A DNA stretch of 64,000 bases from Acidihalobacter_A sp037381185 (GTDB lineage: Bacteria; Pseudomonadota; Gammaproteobacteria; DSM-5130; Acidihalobacteraceae), in contig NZ_JARRQY010000003.1 in assembly GCF_037381185.1 (NCBI RefSeq), positions 1 through 64,000 on the forward strand. Direction: 5' to 3'. Below the pieces are notes generated by a model that saw only the letters and a program-made list of their open reading frames with translations, was not told the origin of the DNA and did not search any database. Each line of letters opens with the position of its first letter. The stretch's first letter is position 1. Of this stretch, positions 7,037 through 15,978 are shown piece by piece. Position numbers and translations under genes: made by a program.

Positions 7037-9424
7037 TCAGTCGGACTTGGCCTTTTTCTTGGTCGCGGAAGCCCGTTTGCCCGTGCTGCGCTTCGCTGCC
7101 GCGCTCTTGGCAGAACCGCGGCGGGCCTTCTTGGGCGGAGCTTCCGCCAGGAGCTTCTCGCAGGTTTCGAGGTCGAGCGTTTCGGGTTCGACGTCCTTGG
7201 GGATGCGGGCGTTGCGTTCGCCGTCGGTAATGTACGGCCCGTAGCGGCCTCGCAGGACCTCGACCTTGCCGCCGTCCTCACGCTCGAACTGATGGATGAT
7301 GCGTTCGGCCTCGATGCGCTTCTTTTCTTCGATGAGTTCCAGGGAGCGTTCGAGGGTGATGGTGTACGGGTCGTCGTCGCCACTCAGGGAGACGTACTTC
7401 GAACCGTATTTCACGTAGGGGCCGAAGCGCCCGATGTTGGTGCTGACCTCGTCGCCGGCGGGGGTGGTACCCAGTTGCCGGGGCAGATCGAACAGTTTGA
7501 GGGCTTCCTCGAGCGTGATGCTGTCCATTTTCTGGCCAGGCCGCAGGCCGGCGAAACGCGGCTTGTCTTCGTCCTCGCGCGTGCCGATCTGAACATAGGG
7601 CCCGTAGCGGCCCATGCGTACGCTGATCGGTTTGCCGCTCTTCGGCTCTGTGCCCAGTTCGCGGGCCTGTACGGCTTCCTCGCGCGTCACGGTGCGGGCG
7701 CGCTCATCGATGAGTTCGTGGAAGGGTTCCCAGAACTCGCGCATGACTGGCACCCAGTCCTTTTCGCCGCGTGAGATCTCGTCGAGTTCGTCCTCCAGCC
7801 GGGCGGTGAAGTCGTAGTCGACGTACTGGCTGAAGTACTGGGTCAGGAAGCGGTTCACCACGCGGCCCACATCGGTGGGTGTGAATCGCCGGCTTTCGAG
7901 TTCGACGTACTCGCGCGCGAGCAGGGTGGAGATGATCGAGGCGTAGGTGGAGGGGCGGCCGATGCCGTATTCCTCCAGCGCCTTGACCAGGCTGGCCTCG
8001 CTGTAGCGGGGCGGCGGTTCGGTGAAATGCTGCTCGGCCAGGACGTCGCGGAGTTCGACGCGTTCGCCCTGTTCCAGCGGCGGCAGCAGGCGGTCGTCGC
8101 TCTCCTGTTCCGCATCGTCGATGCCTTCGCGATAAACCAGCATGAAGCCGGGATCGCGCAGGGCCGAGCCGTTGGCCCGGAACAGGTGGTTGCCGCCCTG
8201 GCCGGCCTCGAGGTCGGCGGCGACGGTGTCCAGGGTGGCGTGGATCATCTGGCAGGCGACGGTGCGCTTCCAGATCAGATCGTAGAGTCGCGTCTGGTCG
8301 TGGCTGAGGTGGCCGCGCAGTTCGTCGGGCAGGCGCATTGCCGAGGTCGGACGGATGGCTTCGTGCGCTTCTTGGGCGTTCTTCGACTTGGTCTTGTAGC
8401 TCTGCGGCTGTGCCGGTAGCTTGTCCGTGCCGTAACGCTGGCCGATCAGTTCGCGCAGTTCGGTGATCGCTTCGGCGGCCAGGTTGACCGAATCGGTACG
8501 CATGTAGGTGATCAGCCCGATGGGGCCGGCGCCCAGGTCGATGCCCTCGTACAGCTCCTGCGCGACCTGCATGGTGCGGCGAGTGCTGAAGCCGAGTTTG
8601 CGCGCGGCTTCCTGCTGCAGGGTGGAAGTGGTGAACGGTGCGGCGGGATTGCGCTTGCGTTGTTTCTGTTCCAGCTTGCGCACTGTGAGGGTGCCCTGCG
8701 CTGCCTCCAGCAGGGTGCGGCGGGCATCCTCGGCGCCGGTCTCGCTGTCGAGGTCGAACTGTTCAAGTTTCTTGCCGGCGTAGTACGTCAGGCGTGCCTT
8801 GAACGGCGTTCCGTTCTTGGCGTTTTGGGCGTCGACCGTCCAGTATTCGCGTCTGACGAAGCGTTCGATTTCCTCTTCACGCTCGACGATCATGCGCAGG
8901 GCGGGGCTTTGCACGCGCCCTGCGGACAAACCGCGGCGGATTTTGCGCCACAGCAGCGGTGAGAGATTGAAGCCGACCAGATAGTCCAGTGCGCGCCGGG
9001 CCTGCTGGGCATTGATCAGGTCGGTGGACAGTTCGCGCGGATTGCTGACGGCTTCGTTCACCGCCTGCTTGGTGATCTCGTAGAACACCACGCGATGCAC
9101 CGTGCGGTCCTTCAGAAGCTCATGCTCGCGCAGGATTTCATACAGATGCCACGAGATGGCTTCGCCCTCGCGATCGGGGTCGGTCGCGAGGTAGAGCGCG
9201 TCGGCTTTCTTGAGCGCCTTGACGATGGCGTCCACGTGTTTCTGGTTGCGCGGAATGACTTCGTAGTTCATGTCGAAGCCGTGCTCGGGATCGACCGCGC
9301 CTTCCTTGGGCACCAGATCGCGGACATGACCGTACGAGGCCATGACTTCGAAGTCCTTGCCGAGGTATTTCTTGATCGTTTTGGCCTTGGCCGGCGATTC
9401 GACGATGACCAGTTTGTTACCCAT
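7037..9424 (-). CDS. topA: DNA topoisomerase I (type IA)
   Basis: Relaxes negative supercoils. The 795-aa protein has an N-terminal Toprim domain (VESPAKAKTI, then DPDREGE), the catalytic Tyr in GLITYMRTDS, and the RGLSAGRVQSPAL block. The C-terminal region contains repeat units of the form GRxGPYVxxG rather than the four-cysteine zinc ribbons of the 865-aa E. coli enzyme; I see no Cys4 motif. It ends in a Lys/Arg/Ala-rich tail likely to bind DNA. It follows smg in the lysM-dprA-smg-topA order common in gammaproteobacteria. Confidence 0.97.
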   Translation of the reverse strand: MGNKLVIVESPAKAKTIKKYLGKDFEVMASYGHVRDLVPKEGAVDPEHGFDMNYEVIPRNQKHVDAIVKALKKADALYLATDPDREGEAISWHLYEILREHELLKDRTVHRVVFYEITKQAVNEAVSNPRELSTDLINAQQARRALDYLVGFNLSPLLWRKIRRGLSAGRVQSPALRMIVEREEEIERFVRREYWTVDAQNAKNGTPFKARLTYYAGKKLEQFDLDSETGAEDARRTLLEAAQGTLTVRKLEQKQRKRNPAAPFTTSTLQQEAARKLGFSTRRTMQVAQELYEGIDLGAGPIGLITYMRTDSVNLAAEAITELRELIGQRYGTDKLPAQPQSYKTKSKNAQEAHEAIRPTSAMRLPDELRGHLSHDQTRLYDLIWKRTVACQMIHATLDTVAADLEAGQGGNHLFRANGSALRDPGFMLVYREGIDDAEQESDDRLLPPLEQGERVELRDVLAEQHFTEPPPRYSEASLVKALEEYGIGRPSTYASIISTLLAREYVELESRRFTPTDVGRVVNRFLTQYFSQYVDYDFTARLEDELDEISRGEKDWVPVMREFWEPFHELIDERARTVTREEAVQARELGTEPKSGKPISVRMGRYGPYVQIGTREDEDKPRFAGLRPGQKMDSITLEEALKLFDLPRQLGTTPAGDEVSTNIGRFGPYVKYGSKYVSLSGDDDPYTITLERSLELIEEKKRIEAERIIHQFEREDGGKVEVLRGRYGPYITDGERNARIPKDVEPETLDLETCEKLLAEAPPKKARRGSAKSAAAKRSTGKRASATKKKAKSD

Positions 9425-9483
9425 GGCACCTACTATTCAAAACGAATGACTTGATCGGGCGAGCCGGAAGGACCGCGCAGCAT

Positions 9484-9960
9484 TCAATGCAGATAAGGGG
9501 GCGTTTCCTCGAACACAAGGTCTTCCAACTCGGAATAGGCGAGTTCCCTATCGGGCTGGTTGAACAGCACCATCAGCACCACCCATTTGAGCTGTTCGAG
9601 GTCGATTTCCTCCTCGTTCAGCGCCATCACGCGATCGATGACCAGTTCGCGGGTGGTGGGAGTGAGGATGCCTCCCTGCTCCAGAAATAGCAGAAAACCG
9701 CGCAGTTCACTGTCCATTCGTGTCATTTCGGCCTGCGTATACAACCGCAATGAGGCATTCGTGCCCGTGTTCGCCAGCGCGCTGCCCTGTTCGACCAAAC
9801 CGTCCAGCCAATCGAAGGCTCGATCGATCTCTGTGGTCGGAAAGCCGGCATCGAGCAGACGAATTTCAAGTTGTTCGCGATCCGGTTCGAGGTCTTCCAT
9901 GTCCTCGTCGACATAGTGCTCGAAGAGGTACATGAGGACGTCCAATACGGATTCTTTCAT
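9484..9960 (-). CDS. smg: Smg family protein (DUF494)
   Basis: A 158-aa acidic, mostly helical protein beginning MKESVLDVLMYLFEHY, the conserved Smg start. Its molecular role is not established; the gene is classically found next to dprA, as here. It lies between dprA and topA on the same strand with short gaps, consistent with one transcript. Confidence 0.9.
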   Translation of the reverse strand: MKESVLDVLMYLFEHYVDEDMEDLEPDREQLEIRLLDAGFPTTEIDRAFDWLDGLVEQGSALANTGTNASLRLYTQAEMTRMDSELRGFLLFLEQGGILTPTTRELVIDRVMALNEEEIDLEQLKWVVLMVLFNQPDRELAYSELEDLVFEETPPYLH

Positions 9961-10013
9961 CGATCATCCAAAAACAGTAGAGCCCGGAGCGCCCATGGCT
10001 CCGGAGGGCGCGG

Positions 10014-11132
10014 TCAAGGGGTTCGCTGGTAGCGCCCGCCGTCGACGGTAGCCACCGAGCCCTTGAGTTCGAGGATCAGCAGCATGGAGGAAACGGCCTC
10101 CGGGGTCAATCCAAGGCGCTCGACCAGAAGGTCGACGGAAACAGGGTCGTAACCCATGGCTTCGAGCAGTTCTCGGTGGGCGCCATCCAGCGCCCCGTTA
10201 GTGTCTGCGCCCAATTTGGCTGGCGGTGATCCATAGGGCGCCGGCGTGTCACGCAGGTCCAGTTCGGCGAGAATGTCGTCGGCGGTCTCGACCAGTTTGG
10301 CTCCTTCTCTAATGAGATGATGGCAGCCGCGGGCCATGGGGTTGTGGATGGAGCCGGGGATGGCGAAAACCTCGCGGCCCTGTTCGGCGCCAAGCCGGGC
10401 GGTGACCAGCGAACCGCTCTGACGCGCAGCCTCGACCACCAGCACACCACGTGCTAGGCCGCTGATCAGACGGTTGCGGCGCGGGAAGGCGCCCCTGTTG
10501 ATGGAGGTTCCTAGAGGACTTTCCGAAATCATCAAACCTTCGGCCACGATGCGTTCGGCCAGGGCGTGGTGCCTGGCCGGATAGACGCGATCGAGCCCGG
10601 TTGCGGCCACGGCGATGGTGATGCCCTCGGCATCGAGTGCGCCTTCATGCGCTGCGCCGTCGATGCCGAGGGCAAGGCCACTGGTGATGCCCAGTCCGGC
10701 TGAGGCGAGGTGATGAGCGAAGCGGTAGGCGTTTTCGCGTCCACCGGGGGTTGGGTGACGGCTGCCGACAATGGCCAGCTGGGGGTGCCGAAGCAGCTCG
10801 ACGTCGCCTGCAGCGTAGAGCAGGACCGGTGCGTCGTTGAGTTCGGCAAGCCGTTGAGGGTAGGCGGAACTGTCGCAGGGGATGATGTGGCGCTGTGGCT
10901 GTTCGGCCCAGGCGAGTTCGGCCTGAACGTCGAGATTCCGGTTATTGGCAAGCGCCTGGCTGGCGGCCTCGCTGAGTCCCGCGGCTCGCAGGCTGGTCTG
11001 AGAGGCCGTCAGAGCGGTCTGTACGGAGCCGAAGGCGCTGAGCAGCTGGCCGACGGCGCGAATGCCGACGCCTGGCGTGCGATGGATGCGCAGCCAGGCT
11101 CGAAGCGAGTCGTCTTGCGGCGGCGTCGGCAA
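10014..11132 (-). CDS. dprA: DNA-processing protein DprA (Smf)
   Basis: Binds incoming single-stranded DNA and loads RecA during natural transformation. The 372-aa protein has the Rossmann-like core with VGSRHPTPGG, SGLALGIDGAAH, FPRRNRLISGL and VVEAARQSGSLVTA. An N-terminal helical region precedes it and a C-terminal winged-helix-like domain follows (about residues 310-370). The start appears to be a TTG at 11132, seven bases after the LysM gene stop, with no strong Shine-Dalgarno, which suggests coupled translation. I saw no other competence genes in the window. Confidence 0.93.
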   Translation of the reverse strand: MPTPPQDDSLRAWLRIHRTPGVGIRAVGQLLSAFGSVQTALTASQTSLRAAGLSEAASQALANNRNLDVQAELAWAEQPQRHIIPCDSSAYPQRLAELNDAPVLLYAAGDVELLRHPQLAIVGSRHPTPGGRENAYRFAHHLASAGLGITSGLALGIDGAAHEGALDAEGITIAVAATGLDRVYPARHHALAERIVAEGLMISESPLGTSINRGAFPRRNRLISGLARGVLVVEAARQSGSLVTARLGAEQGREVFAIPGSIHNPMARGCHHLIREGAKLVETADDILAELDLRDTPAPYGSPPAKLGADTNGALDGAHRELLEAMGYDPVSVDLLVERLGLTPEAVSSMLLILELKGSVATVDGGRYQRTP

Positions 11133-11139
11133 CGGCGCG

Positions 11140-12294
11140 TCAGGGATTGGTGGCGACGTCCCCGATCTCGATGGGACGAATGGAGGACATCACCAGGGCG
11201 TAGCTGATGTGATCGAAGGCGCGGAAGACCATGGCCACGCCGGAGCGGGAATTGGGCAGGCGAACGCTGCGCGATTCGCCGGGCGAAGCGTTGTCGTCCT
11301 GAATTAGGCGGCCATGTTGCTCGAGCGCCACCACGTCGCCCTTGCGCACGCCCTGCTGGGTGCCGATGTCGAGCACGACGACCTGGTATTGCGCGACCAT
11401 GCTGATCGCGTTGAACAGCGAGATGATCTGGCCGTCGAGCTTCACCTTCGGTGCCTGCGGCATGAAGGTGTAGTTGAGGTCCTTCTTAGCGTAAGGCAAC
11501 AAGCGGTCGCCCGGATGGACGGCGCGGGTGACCTTTTCCAGTACGCCGGTGGCGACCGGACCATCGTGAATGATGCGGATGTCGCCGAGGTAGGTCACCT
11601 CATGTGCGATGATCCTGCCGGTCTTGGGCGAACGCAGCACGGCGCCGGGGCGGTAGAGGCTGTAGACCGAGGACTTGGGCTTGGCCGGCAGGCCACGCAC
11701 ATAGACCTGATCGCCGTTGCCGAATAGGATTCGGTCCTCGCTGGAGCCTACCACGTGCGGCGCCTTGAGCATCTGCTCGACCGGCACGACGCGCGGATGG
11801 ATCAGGAAAGGGCGGATGGTCTGGATCGGGATCGGATGCTCGGCGCTGGGCAGCTTTTCGTACTGCACGCCGGGCTTGAGCACGATGGTCGAGATGCCGG
11901 TCACGCGCGGTCCGCCGGTGACTGAAACACGCGGCTGGCCGTTGACGTAGTACAGCGTCAGCACGTCACCGGGATAGATCCAGTGAGGGTTCTTGATCTG
12001 GGGGTTGGCATACCAGATTTCCGGCCAGCTCCACGGGTTGTACAGGAAGCGTTTGGAGAGGTCCCACAGGGTATCGCCCTTCTGCACCACGTAACGCGTC
12101 GGGGCCGTGGGCCTGACTTCGACCCGGACCGGCTTGGGGGCCGCGGGTGCCGGAGTCGCCCGCGGTGCCGGTGCGGGCGGAGGAGCGATCTCGGGCATCG
12201 GCTGGCGCTGGCTGGCGCAACCGGCAACGAGAAGCGTTACAATGACGGCAGAGGCCGAAACGATGGCGTGTGAGCGGGTGCGCAGGGCCGGCAT
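11140..12294 (-). CDS. LysM-domain cell-wall lipoprotein
   Basis: A 384-aa lipoprotein: signal peptide with lipobox VAGC, a Pro/Ala-rich linker, then a LysM domain (YVVQKGDTLWDLSKRFL through NPHWIYPGD) that binds peptidoglycan. About 270 further residues form a conserved but uncharacterised C-terminal region. The ATG at 12294 is preceded by AAGGGGA at good spacing, so I prefer it to the upstream ATG at 12315. It is first in the run lysM-dprA-smg-topA and divergent from def. Confidence 0.9.
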   Translation of the reverse strand: MPALRTRSHAIVSASAVIVTLLVAGCASQRQPMPEIAPPPAPAPRATPAPAAPKPVRVEVRPTAPTRYVVQKGDTLWDLSKRFLYNPWSWPEIWYANPQIKNPHWIYPGDVLTLYYVNGQPRVSVTGGPRVTGISTIVLKPGVQYEKLPSAEHPIPIQTIRPFLIHPRVVPVEQMLKAPHVVGSSEDRILFGNGDQVYVRGLPAKPKSSVYSLYRPGAVLRSPKTGRIIAHEVTYLGDIRIIHDGPVATGVLEKVTRAVHPGDRLLPYAKKDLNYTFMPQAPKVKLDGQIISLFNAISMVAQYQVVVLDIGTQQGVRKGDVVALEQHGRLIQDDNASPGESRSVRLPNSRSGVAMVFRAFDHISYALVMSSIRPIEIGDVATNP

Positions 12295-12460
12295 TCGGGT
12301 TCCCCTTGGAGCCATTCTTGTTCGTGTCGGGTCACACAATCTGTATGGTTCTTAGCCGCTATGTCGAGGCATAAAACGAGTCGACTAAGCGTAGCCTGAT
12401 CATTACTTTAGCAGAGATTCATTCGAGACTGCACAAATTAATCCGGACTGTATCAAAGGT

Positions 12461-12994
12461 ATGGCTCTTCTCGAAGTACTACATTTTCCCGATACGCGGC
12501 TGCGTACCAAGGCCGTGTCCGTATCCGAAGTCGACGATGGCATCCGCGGCATCGTGCGCGACATGTTTGAAACCATGTACGCGGCGCCCGGCATCGGCCT
12601 GGCGGCGACTCAGGTCAACATCCACCAGCGCATCATCGTGATCGACGTTTCGTCCGATCAGGATCAGCCTCTGTGCCTGATCAATCCGGAGCTGGTCACC
12701 AGCGACGGCGAGGAGGAGATGGAGGAAGGTTGCCTGTCGGTCCCGGGTTATTACGAAACGGTGCGCCGGGCGGAGCGTGTCAGGGTGCGTGCCCTGAACG
12801 AGCAGGGTGAAGCGTTCGAAATGGACGCCGACGGCCTGCTTGCCGTATGCATTCAGCATGAAATGGATCACCTCGACGGCAAGCTTTTCGTGGACTATCT
12901 CTCGCCGCTCAAACGTTCGCGGATTCGCTCCAAGCTCGAGAAGCAGACGCGGCTGGGCAACCTGCCGACGCGCGGTACGACGCCGGCGATCTGA
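12461..12994 (+). CDS. def: Peptide deformylase
   Basis: Removes the formyl group from nascent N-termini. All three motifs are present: GIGLAATQ, EGCLSVP (metal Cys) and HEMDHLDG (two metal His and the catalytic Glu). At 177 aa it is slightly longer than the E. coli protein. It is divergent from the LysM gene across 166 bp and followed by fmt, its functional partner, 28 bp downstream. Confidence 0.97.
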   Translation: MALLEVLHFPDTRLRTKAVSVSEVDDGIRGIVRDMFETMYAAPGIGLAATQVNIHQRIIVIDVSSDQDQPLCLINPELVTSDGEEEMEEGCLSVPGYYETVRRAERVRVRALNEQGEAFEMDADGLLAVCIQHEMDHLDGKLFVDYLSPLKRSRIRSKLEKQTRLGNLPTRGTTPAI

Positions 12995-13022
12995 AGACAT
13001 GTTCTGGTTCTGGAGATAGCCC

Positions 13023-13952
13023 TTGAATATCGTATATGCCGGCACGCCGGAGTTCGCCGTGCCGGCACTGCGTGCGCTGGTCGAAGCCGGGCACCGCGTG
13101 GTGGCGGTCTACACTCAGCCCGATCGCCCCGCCGGGCGCGGGCGCAAGCTGCGCCCGAGCCCGGTCAAGGAGGCGGCGACGGCACTGGATATCGAGGTGC
13201 GCCAGCCCCAGACTCTGCGTGACGCCGAGGCTCAGGCGCAACTGCGCGCCCTGGCGCCGGACCTGATGGTGGTGGCGGCCTATGGCCTGATCCTGCCGGC
13301 CGAAGTGCTGGCCGTTCCACGTCTGGGCTGCGTCAATATCCATGCTTCCCTGTTGCCGCGCTGGCGCGGCGCGGCGCCGATCCAGCGCGCCGTGCTTGCG
13401 GGCGATGCGCAGACCGGCGTGACCATCATGCAGATGGATGAAGGCCTGGATACCGGCGCGATGTTGTCCTGTAGCCGGACGCCGATTACTTCCGAGGACA
13501 CGGCCGGCACTGTGCACGACCGGCTTGCCCGGCTTGGCGCGGAGGCGCTGTTGGAGGCATTGCCGGCGCTGGATGCCGGAACGCTGCGCGGCGAACCGCA
13601 GGACGAGGCGCGGGCCTCCTATGCGCGCAAGCTGTCCAAGGACGAGGCGGCCATCGACTGGTCGCTGCCGGCGGTGCAGATCGCGCGCCAGGTCCAGGCC
13701 TTCAATCCCTGGCCGGTGGCGGAGACCCGCTTCCAGGGACAGCCGCTGAAGCTGCTCGAGGCGAGGGTGACGGATCAGGTGGCGACGGTGCCGCCCGGCA
13801 CGCCGATGGCGGAGACCCGCGAAGGCATCGACATCGCGACCGGCGACGGCGTGCTGCGCGTGCTGCGTCTGCAGGTGGCCGGTCGGCGCGCGCAGTCGGC
13901 TGCCGAGTTCGTCAACGGCCGCAGCCTGGGGCGCGAGCCTTTGCCGAATTGA
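13023..13952 (+). CDS. fmt: Methionyl-tRNA formyltransferase
   Basis: Formylates initiator Met-tRNA. The 309-aa protein begins MNIVYAGTPEFA and contains the catalytic HASLLPRWRGAAPI block and the C-terminal RNA-binding domain (KDEAAIDWSLPA, NPWPVAET). The start codon is a TTG at 13023 with GGAGA six bases upstream. It follows def and precedes rsmB, the usual gammaproteobacterial order. Confidence 0.97.
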   Translation: MNIVYAGTPEFAVPALRALVEAGHRVVAVYTQPDRPAGRGRKLRPSPVKEAATALDIEVRQPQTLRDAEAQAQLRALAPDLMVVAAYGLILPAEVLAVPRLGCVNIHASLLPRWRGAAPIQRAVLAGDAQTGVTIMQMDEGLDTGAMLSCSRTPITSEDTAGTVHDRLARLGAEALLEALPALDAGTLRGEPQDEARASYARKLSKDEAAIDWSLPAVQIARQVQAFNPWPVAETRFQGQPLKLLEARVTDQVATVPPGTPMAETREGIDIATGDGVLRVLRLQVAGRRAQSAAEFVNGRSLGREPLPN

Positions 13953-14089
13953 GGCCGGTTGCCGAACGGGCGCCCGGCGCATGATGAGTGAATCGACGCG
14001 GACGGTCGGGCGGTGCCGGTGTGCGCGTTTCGTCAGCTCCCCCCGCCGTGAATCGTTGGCCTCGTCGTGGCCGCAGAGGATGCCGCTGA

Positions 14090-15403
14090 ATGGCTAAGCC
14101 GGATGTCAGAGCCCTGGCCGCACAGGTCGTGTACGAGGTGCGCGGCCAGGGGCGTTCGCTGAGTTCCGCCCTGCCGGCGGCCGAACAGCATCTCGATGAA
14201 GGAGGCTCACGCGCGTTGCTGCGCGAGCTGTGCTACGGCAGCCTGCGTTACGCTCCGCGCCTGGACGCCTGGCTGCAACTGTTGTTGACCCAGCCCCTGC
14301 GCCGACGCGACGCGGTGGTTGGCGCACTACTGCAGGTGGGGCTGTACGAGCTGTTCTTTCTGCGCACGCCGGATTACGCCGTGGTCAGCGAAGCGGTGCG
14401 CGTGGCGCGCGGCTTCAAGCGACCGTGGGCGGCGAAGCTGGTCAATGCGGTGCTGCGCAATGCGCGGCGGCGCGAGGAGGAACTTGCCGCGTTGGTCGAG
14501 TCCGATGAGGTTGCGCGCTATGCGCACCCGGACTGGCTGATTCGGCGCCTGCACAGCGATTGGCCGCAGGACTGGCAACGGATTCTTGAGGCCAACAACG
14601 CGCGTGCGCCCATGACGCTGCGGGTGAATGCCATGCGTACGACGCGGTTGGCCTATTGCGAGCGCTTGGTGGAGGCGGGGCTGGCGGCGCATCCGGCGCG
14701 TCATGGCGCTGACGCATTGGTGTTGGATGAACCGGCAGACGTGATGCAGTTACCGGGCTTCGCGGCTGGCGATGTGTCGGTGCAGGACGCTGCCGCGCAG
14801 CTTGCCGTGGGGTTGCTAGCGGTGGATGCCGGCCAGCGCGTGCTGGATGCCTGCGCCGCACCGGGAGGCAAGACCGCGCACATTCTGGAGCATGCGCGCG
14901 GCGAGGTTGAACTGACCGCGGTGGAGGTGGACCCGGCGCGGATGCGCAGAGTGGAGGAGACGCTGTCCCGTCTCGGGTTGTCGGCATGTCTGGCGACGGC
15001 CGACTTGGCGAAACCGGAGGATTGGTGGGACGGGCGGCCGTTCGACCGCATTCTGCTGGATGCGCCGTGTTCGGCGACGGGCGTGATCCGCCGCCATCCG
15101 GACATCAAGAGTCTGCGGCGGGCGGAGGACATCGAGGACTTGACCCGACGTCAGCAGGCGCTGCTGGACGTGGCCTGGAGCGTTCTGGCCCCCGGCGGTA
15201 GGCTTGTGTATGCGACCTGTTCTATCCTGCGCACTGAAAACGCGTTGAACATCGAACGCTTCCTGCAGCGCCGCGACGATGCCAGGGAGTTCCCGATCGA
15301 GGTGCCCTGGGGGCAGGCGGACAGCCACGGGCGCCAGATCCTGCCGGGAGAGGATGGAATGGACGGCTTCTACTACGCCTGTCTGGGCAAGGGCGAAGCG
15401 TGA
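14090..15403 (+). CDS. rsmB: 16S rRNA (cytosine-967-C5)-methyltransferase
   Basis: SAM-dependent rRNA methyltransferase, 437 aa. The N-terminal NusB-like domain (about 1-140) is followed by a Rossmann methyltransferase domain with DACAAPGGKT (SAM site), DAPCSATGVIRRHPD and YATCSI, which contain the two catalytic cysteines. The 137-bp gap after fmt shows no gene. Its TGA stop overlaps the GTG start of the next gene. Confidence 0.96.
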   Translation: MAKPDVRALAAQVVYEVRGQGRSLSSALPAAEQHLDEGGSRALLRELCYGSLRYAPRLDAWLQLLLTQPLRRRDAVVGALLQVGLYELFFLRTPDYAVVSEAVRVARGFKRPWAAKLVNAVLRNARRREEELAALVESDEVARYAHPDWLIRRLHSDWPQDWQRILEANNARAPMTLRVNAMRTTRLAYCERLVEAGLAAHPARHGADALVLDEPADVMQLPGFAAGDVSVQDAAAQLAVGLLAVDAGQRVLDACAAPGGKTAHILEHARGEVELTAVEVDPARMRRVEETLSRLGLSACLATADLAKPEDWWDGRPFDRILLDAPCSATGVIRRHPDIKSLRRAEDIEDLTRRQQALLDVAWSVLAPGGRLVYATCSILRTENALNIERFLQRRDDAREFPIEVPWGQADSHGRQILPGEDGMDGFYYACLGKGEA

Positions 15404-15978
15404 GCGCGAAGACGCTCGGCCGGTGGCTGTTCGGGTTGATGCTGAGCCTGGCGGCGGGTGGGCTCGCGCAGGCCGAGGCCGCGCCGGGGCCTGATTTCCA
15501 GATCCTGTCGGCGCACGTCTACAAGCGGAACCTGGTCTATTACCTCGATGCCCGGGCCGAGACGAGGTTCGACGACAAGCTGCGCGACGCGCTGAACAAC
15601 GGCGTCAGTCTGTTGCTGATCTACGATGTCCGCGTGTCGCGCCCGGGCGCCTGGTGGTGGTTCGACGACACCGTGGCCACGCTCAGCCAGCGCTACCGCT
15701 TGCGCTATCACCCGCTTTCACGCCGTTATCTGGTGGACAACATCAATACCGGCGTGAGCTACAGCTACGCCCGGCTCAGCGATGCGCTGAACATGATCGA
15801 CCGGGTGCAGGGCTTTCCGGTGCTCGATCAGAGCCTGATGCCCAAGAGTGGCGCGGTGGTGACCGACGTGCGCTTGCGCGTGGATACGGCTGATTTCCCC
15901 CTTCCGCTGCGGGTGCGCGCCTTTTTCAACACCGCTTGGCATCCCTCGAGTCCCTGGTACCGATGCGACTTCCGCTGA
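15400..15978 (+). CDS. DUF4390 family exported protein
   Basis: A 192-aa protein with an N-terminal signal peptide (LFGLMLSLAAGGLAQAEA) and a periplasmic domain matching the DUF4390 family as I know it, commonly found between rsmB and ntrY. Function unknown. It starts at a GTG overlapping the rsmB stop (GTGA), and its 3' end overlaps the histidine kinase by 16 bp, so the three genes look translationally linked. A role in the envelope signal sensed by the kinase is possible but is inference from position only. Confidence 0.8.
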   Translation: MSAKTLGRWLFGLMLSLAAGGLAQAEAAPGPDFQILSAHVYKRNLVYYLDARAETRFDDKLRDALNNGVSLLLIYDVRVSRPGAWWWFDDTVATLSQRYRLRYHPLSRRYLVDNINTGVSYSYARLSDALNMIDRVQGFPVLDQSLMPKSGAVVTDVRLRVDTADFPLPLRVRAFFNTAWHPSSPWYRCDFR